Shown in pieces: positions 7,191 through 12,788 of a stretch of DNA of 27,178 bases (its first letter is position 1; every line of letters begins with the position of its first letter). Source of the DNA: a bacterium (GTDB taxonomy: Bacteria; JAUVQV01; DATDCY01). The notes beneath the pieces were generated by a model. That model searched no databases, was not told where the DNA came from, and saw only the letters and a list, made by a program, of their open reading frames with translations. The stretch is from contig DATDCY010000058.1 of NCBI GenBank assembly GCA_036524115.1, positions 1-27,178 on the forward strand, given 5' to 3'. Position numbers and translations under genes: made by a program.

Positions 7191-8372
7191 CTAGGCCAGC
7201 GCCTGGGCCTGCGCGGCCAGCTTGCGCTCGTACACGACGCCCTTGAGCATCTTGACGATGATCAGGGCGCTGAGCCCGCACGCCGCCCCGAGCATCAGGT
7301 ACCCGGAGTAGTTGTTCCAGGCCTTGTCCAGCGCGTACGCGCTCTGCATCACGTCCGACTGCTGCGCGATCCAGGCCTTGACGGCCGGCTTGTTCATCAT
7401 GATCCACTCGCTGATCTGGCCGTTCTCCTTGAGGCCGCTCGTCGCCTTCGCCCAGGACTTCAGCGAGGGCTCGTAGACGGCCTTGTAGTTCGAGGCGACC
7501 TGCTTGAAGACGACTGCGACGCCCGAGAGCAGCATCGTCACCGCGAAGTAGAGGCGGATCACGAGGCCCTTGACGTACTTGGTGGCCACGGTGCCGAACT
7601 GGGCCCCGACGGCCGCGCCGCAGAGCATGACGACCGCGGCGAGCAGCTCGACGCGGGCCTTCATGGCGTAGGAGAAGGCGCCGTACGCGCCGGAGATCAT
7701 GACCTCGAAGAGGTCCGTGCCGACGGCGATCGTGGTCGGGCAGCCGATGACGTAGAGCAGGGCCGGCATCCGGATGAAGCCGCCGCCGACGCCGAGGAAG
7801 CCGGCGAGGAAGCCGGTGAAGACCGCCATGCCGCCGACCACCCAGAGGGAGATCCTGATCCCCGAGGCCTTGAGGTTGATCATCGGCGGGATGTTCAGGC
7901 TCTGCATCTTCAGGGCCAGGCCCGACGCGCCGGCGTCCTTGACCTTGGCGCCCGATGCACCCCGGGTGAGCTTGTAGTACTCGTAGAGCATGTAGATCCC
8001 GAGGCCGAAGAGCAGCGTCATGTACGTGATCCGCACGATCGGGCCGATGCGGCCCAGTTTCTCGAGGTACATGATCAGCGTCGCGCCCAGCTCGATGCCG
8101 ATCCCGGTGAAGAGGATCATGATCAGCCCGAGCCGCATGTCCACGTTGCCGAGTTTCCGGTGCTTCGCGGTCGCCACGATCGACTTGCCCGCGATGTGCG
8201 CCATGTCCGTCCCGATGGCGTACGCCATGGGGAAGCCGAACACGTTGAGGGCCGGCGTGACCATGAAGGCCCCGCCGACTCCGAAGAACCCGCCGATGAC
8301 TCCCACGGTGAGCCCGAGCAGCACGAGCTGCCAGGCCATGATTTCAACCCCGGCGATCGGTAGCGTCAGCAT
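7191..8372 (-). CDS. TauE/SafE (TSUP) family membrane transporter
   Basis: This 393-residue inner-membrane protein has the two-fold repeat of the TauE/SafE (TSUP) family. GGFFGVGGAFMVTPAL lies near the N-terminus and AGFLGVGGGFIRMPALLY in the second half, each followed by a (V/I)GTD(L/M) segment. Family members move sulfite, sulfoacetate, taurine-derived or other organic anions; the substrate here is not evident. After the second bundle a polar stretch of about 80 residues (SNYKAVYEPSLKSWAKATSGL to ALDKAWNNYSG) precedes a final helix, suggesting a soluble extracytoplasmic loop beyond the basic fold. The ATG at 8372 has GGGAGGTGAGGGAA upstream; a GTG three codons earlier is possible. It follows the 56-residue membrane-protein gene by 26 bases. 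Confidence 0.9.
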   Translation of the reverse strand: MLTLPIAGVEIMAWQLVLLGLTVGVIGGFFGVGGAFMVTPALNVFGFPMAYAIGTDMAHIAGKSIVATAKHRKLGNVDMRLGLIMILFTGIGIELGATLIMYLEKLGRIGPIVRITYMTLLFGLGIYMLYEYYKLTRGASGAKVKDAGASGLALKMQSLNIPPMINLKASGIRISLWVVGGMAVFTGFLAGFLGVGGGFIRMPALLYVIGCPTTIAVGTDLFEVMISGAYGAFSYAMKARVELLAAVVMLCGAAVGAQFGTVATKYVKGLVIRLYFAVTMLLSGVAVVFKQVASNYKAVYEPSLKSWAKATSGLKENGQISEWIMMNKPAVKAWIAQQSDVMQSAYALDKAWNNYSGYLMLGAACGLSALIIVKMLKGVVYERKLAAQAQALA

Positions 8373-8398
8373 TTCCCTCACCTCCCCTCACCAGATGG

Positions 8399-8569
8399 TC
8401 AATGGTGGATCTCGATCTTGTCGTTCTTGATCCCGAGTGCCTTGAAGAACAACTCCGCAACGGTCGCGATCAGGAGACCCAATCCGGCCATCGTGGCCAC
8501 GGTCAGCAACCCGAAGCCGACGTGGTTGTTCTGGTTGAGCTGCACCACCCAGTTCATGACGCCTTCCAC
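8399..8569 (-). CDS. Small single-helix membrane protein between gntR and the TSUP gene
   Basis: This 56-codon frame runs from a GTG at 8569 to a TGA at 8399. The product begins VEGVMNWVVQLNQNNHVGFG. A long hydrophobic segment (GLLTVATMAGLGLLIATVAE, residues 20-39) follows, then a charged tail ending IKNDKIEIHH. One transmembrane helix is predicted. Upstream is AAGGGGGTGAGATC, one of the strongest ribosome sites in the window, which argues it is translated. It lies 27 bases after gntR and 26 bases before the TSUP gene, with no promoter between. I do not recognise the family. A small accessory or regulatory subunit of the transporter is a reasonable inference. An ATG four codons in is an alternative start. 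Confidence 0.75.
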   Translation of the reverse strand: MEGVMNWVVQLNQNNHVGFGLLTVATMAGLGLLIATVAELFFKALGIKNDKIEIHH

Positions 8570-8596
8570 GATCTCACCCCCTTTCCGCTCTGGCGC

Positions 8597-9337
8597 TCAC
8601 AGCCGCTCGAACTCGAGAATCCGGTCGCAGCGGTCCAGGCACCGCAGCGTCTCCGCGCAGGCGACCGGGCGCTCCGCTCCGAGGTAGAAGAAGTGCCTGA
8701 TCCGCAGCGCCGGGACACCGGGGCTGATCCCCAGCAGCGCGGCGTCGCGTTCGACCGGGACCCGCAGATCGGTCTTCTCGCGCAGCCGCTGGATCCGCGC
8801 GGCGCACCGCGCCTCGACGCAGGCGGAGAGGGGTGCCGTGGCGCCGCGCTCGCCGACGTCGCGCACGCTGGCGCGACAGGGGACGTACAGCCGCTCCAGC
8901 GCGAGGGGCAGGCCGTGCAGGACCGCCAGCCGCGCGAGATGCCAGCACTCATCCGCCGCGCCCAGGCTCAGGTGGTCGGCGACGTCGGCGGGGGGCGGGA
9001 CCGTGGCGCGCTCGAGCACCTGGTACCGCGGCGCGACGCTGAACTCCATGCGCTCGGCGTTCAGGTGGATCGCCATCCGGATGCACTCCTCGGGAATCCT
9101 CCGTCTGACGAACGTCCCCTTCCCCTGGACCTTCTGGAGGTATCCCATGGCGACCAACTCCTCGATCGCCGACCTGACGGTGGTCTTGCTGACGCCGTAG
9201 CGGACGCACAGGTCGTCCTCGGTGGGGATCCGCTCTCCGTCCTTCCATTCGCCGCGCTCGATCGGCCTCCGCAGGATCTGGAGAAGCTGGGCGTAGAGCT
9301 TGTCGGGACGCCGCCGATCCACCGTGCTCACGTTCAC
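8597..9337 (-). CDS. GntR/HutC-family transcriptional regulator
   Basis: The 246-residue protein has a winged helix-turn-helix of GntR type at residues 10-78 (LYAQLLQILRRPIERGEWKDG, IPTEDDLCVRYGVSKTTVRSAI, GYLQKVQGKGTFV). This is joined to a UTRA/HutC ligand-binding domain (about 95-240) ending FFYLGAERPVACAETLRCLDRC. HutC-type regulators bind small metabolites and usually repress nearby genes. As first gene of the operon it probably adjusts expression of its own transcription unit, adding a second input to the sigma-54 control. The GTG at 9337 has GGGGAGG upstream. A candidate sigma-54 promoter lies about 35 bases before the start. The ligand is unknown. Confidence 0.9.
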   Translation of the reverse strand: MNVSTVDRRRPDKLYAQLLQILRRPIERGEWKDGERIPTEDDLCVRYGVSKTTVRSAIEELVAMGYLQKVQGKGTFVRRRIPEECIRMAIHLNAERMEFSVAPRYQVLERATVPPPADVADHLSLGAADECWHLARLAVLHGLPLALERLYVPCRASVRDVGERGATAPLSACVEARCAARIQRLREKTDLRVPVERDAALLGISPGVPALRIRHFFYLGAERPVACAETLRCLDRCDRILEFERL

Positions 9338-9382
9338 CGTCGCCTCCCCTTTTCTTTCGTCGAGGTTGCTGCCAGAATCATT

Positions 9383-9400
9383 CGCAAAGCCGGTGCCAAG
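9383..9400 (-). promoter_or_regulatory. Sigma-54 (-24/-12) promoter of the gntR-TSUP-usp operon
   Basis: On the minus strand the sequence reads CTTGGCACC, four bases, then TTTGCG-side TTGC. The conserved GG is at 9397-9396 and GC at 9385-9384, giving the exact sigma-54 spacing, and it matches TGGCAC(G)-N4-TTGC except for C in place of the last G. The predicted start is near 9372, about 35 bases before the gntR GTG. The gene just upstream encodes an NtrC-type sigma-54 activator, which strengthens the call. Confidence 0.87.
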
Positions 9401-9451
9401 AACAAAGATCCACTAAATCAAGTAGTTAGCTGATCAAGGGGGCGGGCGCAG

Positions 9452-9472
9452 GGTGCAAGACAAACTTGCACC
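9452..9472. promoter_or_regulatory. Enhancer-like dyad 1 (probable NtrC-type activator site)
   Basis: Perfect 8-base arms GGTGCAAG and CTTGCACC are separated by ACAAA. The centre at 9462 is about 90 bases upstream of the predicted sigma-54 start, the usual distance for bacterial enhancer-binding proteins. A second copy with the same layout lies at 9555-9575. Confidence 0.72.
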
Positions 9473-9483
9473 AAGACATGTGA

Positions 9484-9495
9484 CTGAGCGCTCAG
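9484..9495. promoter_or_regulatory. 12-base perfect palindrome in the control region
   Basis: CTGAGCGCTCAG is a perfect palindrome lying between the two dyads, about 118 bases upstream of the predicted start. It does not resemble the dyads. It could be an operator for the GntR/HutC protein or another factor, or chance. Confidence 0.3.
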
Positions 9496-9554
9496 ATAGG
9501 GATTGAGCTTACAATTCAGCTAGTTAGTTCTTTGAGAAGCCACTCTGACCGGGG

Positions 9555-9575
9555 CGTGCAAGAAATCCATGCACG
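9555..9575. promoter_or_regulatory. Enhancer-like dyad 2 (probable NtrC-type activator site)
   Basis: Arms CGTGCA and TGCACG (7-base arms if 9554 and 9576 are included) enclose AGAAATCCA. Aligned with dyad 1 without gaps it agrees at 15 of 21 positions, including GTGCAAGA on the left and TGCAC on the right. Its centre at 9565 is 103 bases from that of dyad 1, close to ten helical turns. It starts only 13 bases beyond the response-regulator stop, so a terminator role is the alternative. Confidence 0.65.
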
Positions 9576-9588
9576 CAAGTGGAGATTG

Positions 9589-10962
9589 CTAATCTTCGCG
9601 CAGGCCATCCACCGCGATGCCAAGCTCCTTCATCTTCTGCTGGAGTCCCTGGCGGTGCATGTTCAGGAGGCGGGCCGTCTTCGAGATGTTGCCCCCGCAC
9701 TCCTGCAGCGCCGCGCGCACGAACTGCTGCTCGAACTCGTGGCGCGCGGCCTTCAGCGGCTTGAACGCAAAGGCGTGGGGCTTCCCGCGCGCCTCGCGAA
9801 GCGCCGGCGGCAGATCCGCGACCTGGATCTCGCTGCCGCGCGCAAAGGCGACCGCGTACTCGATCGCGTTCTCCAGTTCCCGCACGTTCCCCGGGAACGG
9901 GTAGGCGATCAGCGTCTCCAGCGCGGCGGGGGCGATGCCGACGACCCGGCCGTCCGCGCGCTTGGCGGCGAACTTCTGCAGGAAATGGACGACGAGCATC
10001 GGGATGTCCTCCCGCCGTTCGCGCAACGGCGGCAGGTGGATCGAGATCACGTTGAGCCGGTAGAACAAGTCCTCCCGGAAGCTGCCGTCCGCGAGCCCCC
10101 GCCGCAGGTCGCGGTTGGTCGCGGCGAGTATCCGGATGTCGGCCTTCGTCGGATGCGGCGACCCCACCTTGTGGAACTCGCCCTCCTGGATGACCCGCAG
10201 GAGCTTGACCTGGAAGTCCGGCGTCGTCTCCGCGATCTCGTCGAGGAACAGCGTGCCCCACGCCGCCAGCTCGAGAAAACCGCCCTTGTCCTTGGCCGCG
10301 CCGGTGAAGGCCCCCTTGACGTACCCGAAGAGCTCGGCCTCGATCAGCTCGCGCGAGAGCGCGCCGCAGTTGACCGGCACGAAACGCCGCTCGCGCCGCG
10401 GCGAATTGTAGTGGATCGCCCGCGCAACCAGCTCCTTGCCGGTCCCCGACTCCCCCGTGATCAGGACGTTGCTGTCGCTGCTCGCCGTCTGCTTGATGAT
10501 CTCGAAGATCTCCTGCATCCGGGCGCTCTTGGCGACCAGCGTCTCGAAGCTGAAGTGCTGCGTCAGCTCCCGCCGCAGGTGGTCGACCTCGCGGGTGAGC
10601 GCCGCCCGCTCCAGCGCCCGCTTGACGACGATCCTGACCTTGTCCGAGAACAGCGGCTTGGTGAGGTAGTCGTACGCGCCCAGCTTGATCGCCTCCACCG
10701 CCGACTCGATCGACGCGAAGCCGGTGATGACGACGACCGAGGTCGCCGGGCTGCGCTGCTTGACCCGGGTCAGGACGTCCAGGCCGCTGGCGTCGCCGAT
10801 GCGCAGGTCGGTGACGACGATGTCGAACTCGCGCTCGTCGACCAGGGCCAGCGCCCGCTCGCCCCGGTCGGCAGCCGTCACCTCGTGCCCGGCCTTGGCC
10901 AGCAGCAGCTCCAGCGCCTTCAGGGTGGCGGGGTCGTCGTCAACAACCAGCGCCCGTGCCAT
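9589..10962 (-). CDS. NtrC-family sigma-54-dependent response regulator
   Basis: The 457-residue protein has three domains. The receiver (1-120) has acidic residues DDD at 8-10, phospho-acceptor Asp52 in VVTDLRIGD, and Lys102 in LTKP. The AAA+ sigma-54 activation domain (about 140-370) has Walker A GESGTGKE at 170-177, the sigma-54 contact loop GAFTGA at 217-222, Walker B TLFLDE, and FREDLFYRLNV. The Fis-type helix-turn-helix (about 412-450) contains GGNISKTARLLNMHRQGLQQKMKELG. It is thus a complete activator that, once phosphorylated, should drive sigma-54 RNA polymerase. It overlaps its histidine kinase gene by 23 bases. The next intergenic region holds a sigma-54 promoter with paired dyads, its probable target. 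Confidence 0.96.
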   Translation of the reverse strand: MARALVVDDDPATLKALELLLAKAGHEVTAADRGERALALVDEREFDIVVTDLRIGDASGLDVLTRVKQRSPATSVVVITGFASIESAVEAIKLGAYDYLTKPLFSDKVRIVVKRALERAALTREVDHLRRELTQHFSFETLVAKSARMQEIFEIIKQTASSDSNVLITGESGTGKELVARAIHYNSPRRERRFVPVNCGALSRELIEAELFGYVKGAFTGAAKDKGGFLELAAWGTLFLDEIAETTPDFQVKLLRVIQEGEFHKVGSPHPTKADIRILAATNRDLRRGLADGSFREDLFYRLNVISIHLPPLRERREDIPMLVVHFLQKFAAKRADGRVVGIAPAALETLIAYPFPGNVRELENAIEYAVAFARGSEIQVADLPPALREARGKPHAFAFKPLKAARHEFEQQFVRAALQECGGNISKTARLLNMHRQGLQQKMKELGIAVDGLRED

Positions 10963-12673
10963 CGCTCTCCTCCCGTCGCAGGGGCACGACGATCGTGAAG
11001 GACGTCCCCGCCCCCGGGACGCTCTCGACCGTGATCCTCCCGCCGTGCCTCTCCACGATCTTCTTGGTGATCGCCAGCCCCAGGCCGGTGCCGCCGATCT
11101 CCTTGCGCGTCGTGAAGAAGGGCCGGAAGATGAACGGCAGGTTCTCCGGCGGGATGCCGACGCCCCGGTCCGCGACGGTGATCGAGAAGCTGCCCTCGTC
11201 GCCGGCGCCCCGGATGTCGATCACGCCGCCCGGCGGCGAGAAGTGAAAGGCGTTGGCCAGCACGTTCACCAGCGCCTGGTAGACGAGCACCCGGTCGAGG
11301 ACCGCCGCCTCGGGCAGCCCGGCGAGATCGACGTCGAGCCGGACGTCCGCGCCGCGGTTCTGGGCGCGCACCACCTCGCAGGCGTCGCGGACGAGCGCCG
11401 CCGGCTGCGCCACCTCCAGGTTCAGGGGATCGCGGCGCGCGAAGTCCACCAGCTCCCGCAGCACCGACTGGCACCGCCGTATCTCGTTGAGCATCAGCGC
11501 CACGTTCGCCTTCCTCGCCGGGTCATCCTGAAAGTCTTCGTAGAACCCGCCGAGGAAGATCGCGACCGACGTCAGGGGGTTGTTGATCTCGTGGACGATC
11601 TCGGCGGCCAGCAGCCGCATGGCGCTCGTCTTGCGGGCCTCGACCAGCTCGTCCTGGCGGCCGACGAGTTCGCGGTTCGCCTCGGCCAGCCGCTCGAGCG
11701 CGTCCTTCAGCTCGCCCTGGACGGCCCCGAGGCGGCGGACGGTGCTGTTGTAGGCGGCGACGAAGGAGTGGACCTCGTCGGGGAGGCCGTGCGCCGACAA
11801 CTCGACGCCGTGGGAGAAGTCGCCGGCGGAGAGGTCGCCGAACGAGCGCTCGATCGACTTGAGCGAGCCCAGGACGCTGCGGGTGATCAGGAAGGCGACG
11901 CCCGCGATCGAGCCGACGAGCAGCAGGAACGAGGCGACGAAGAGCTTTTTCGAGGCGGTGATGGTCCGCGTGATCTCCTCGCGCTCGCGCGTCGAGAACC
12001 GCGCCGTGATGGCCTCGATCCGCCGGCCGGTCTCACGGATCTTCTCGACCAGCGCATCCTTGACCGCCTGGTTGTCGGCGAGGGCGGCGATGGCCTTCAG
12101 GTACGGTCCGAGAGCCGGCTCGATGCCGGGCTGGCGTGCGAGCATCTCCTGCGCGATGTGCCGCAGCCGCTCGAGCGCCTGCGCCTCGCGGTAGATCAGG
12201 TAGTTCTTCTCGAACCGTCGCAGCTCCAGCGCCTGCGCCCTGTCCCGCGCGTCCCGCTCCACCGCGCGGCCCAGCGGCCGGATGTCCTCGAGGAGCTTCT
12301 TCTTGAGTTCGACGCACTGGATGATGCCGGCCGCGGTCTCCCGGTAGGTGCGGTAGTCATCGAGGAGCGCGTCGTAGTCCTCGGGATTCAGGATCGCGAG
12401 AATCTCGGAGCGCTTCGCGTTCGTCCGCGCCTCGATCTGCGCGAGGTACTGATGGAACGTCCTGACGTTGCTCTCCTCGTAGAGCAGCAGGATGTTCTTC
12501 TCGTAGCGGCGCAGCTCGAGCAGGTTCAGGTTGATGTCGTCGGCGACCTCGATCAGCGAGACGCGATACGAGATCCGGTCGATGCTGTAGATGGCATAGA
12601 GGGCGACCCCGAGCGCGAGAACGCCAGGCAGCACCAAGCTGAGGAGGACGTGCTTCCAGAGCTTGAAATGCAC
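10940..12673 (-). CDS. Membrane histidine kinase with helical (HBM-like) sensor domain
   Basis: The 577-residue kinase has a first membrane helix at 8-30, an extracytoplasmic helical region at about 31-240, and a second helix at 243-264. A HAMP-like linker follows (about 265-320), then a coiled linker, a dimerisation domain with phospho-acceptor His361 in AAEIVHEINNPLTSV, and an ATPase domain with NVLANAFHFSP, ADRGVGIPPE, PFFTTRKEIGGTGLGLAI and GGRITVES. The sensor region contains two similar segments, LELRRYEKNILLLYEE (52-67) and LELRRFEKNYLIYREA (149-164). They resemble the RRxEK motifs of helical bimodular (HBM) sensors, some of which bind organic acids. It overlaps the response-regulator gene. 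The start is the GTG at 12673. The ligand is not deducible. Confidence 0.93.
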   Translation of the reverse strand: MHFKLWKHVLLSLVLPGVLALGVALYAIYSIDRISYRVSLIEVADDINLNLLELRRYEKNILLLYEESNVRTFHQYLAQIEARTNAKRSEILAILNPEDYDALLDDYRTYRETAAGIIQCVELKKKLLEDIRPLGRAVERDARDRAQALELRRFEKNYLIYREAQALERLRHIAQEMLARQPGIEPALGPYLKAIAALADNQAVKDALVEKIRETGRRIEAITARFSTREREEITRTITASKKLFVASFLLLVGSIAGVAFLITRSVLGSLKSIERSFGDLSAGDFSHGVELSAHGLPDEVHSFVAAYNSTVRRLGAVQGELKDALERLAEANRELVGRQDELVEARKTSAMRLLAAEIVHEINNPLTSVAIFLGGFYEDFQDDPARKANVALMLNEIRRCQSVLRELVDFARRDPLNLEVAQPAALVRDACEVVRAQNRGADVRLDVDLAGLPEAAVLDRVLVYQALVNVLANAFHFSPPGGVIDIRGAGDEGSFSITVADRGVGIPPENLPFIFRPFFTTRKEIGGTGLGLAITKKIVERHGGRITVESVPGAGTSFTIVVPLRREESDGTGAGC

Positions 12674-12733
12674 GTTCTTCGAACCCCCCGCCGTCCGTGG
12701 ACCTCCCTCTGCCGTGGATGGGGCTTCGTATTC

Positions 12734-12763
12734 CTTGTACCCGAGTCAGGATTTCGGTGTCAA
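12734..12763 (-). promoter_or_regulatory. Candidate sigma-70 promoter for the two-component genes
   Basis: A perfect TTGACA (-35, 12758-12763) is followed on the minus strand after 18 bases by TACAAG (12734-12739). It lies in the 115-base gap between the speE-like stop and the histidine kinase start, leaving a leader of roughly 50 bases. The kinase and regulator would then be expressed separately from the sigma-54 operon they control. Confidence 0.5.
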
Positions 12764-12788
12764 CAGCAGCGGCCGGTCCGCTCCGCCG

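Noticed and set aside
6780-8363. Plus-strand open frame opposite the TSUP and Usp-like genes
   Set aside because: Antisense to conserved genes, with His/Asp/Arg-rich composition typical of a non-coding complement.
9554-9576. Reading the stem GCGTGCA/TGCACGC as the terminator of the response-regulator gene
   Set aside because: There is no T-tract, and it matches the second dyad in sequence and layout, so an activator site is favoured, though a dual role remains possible.
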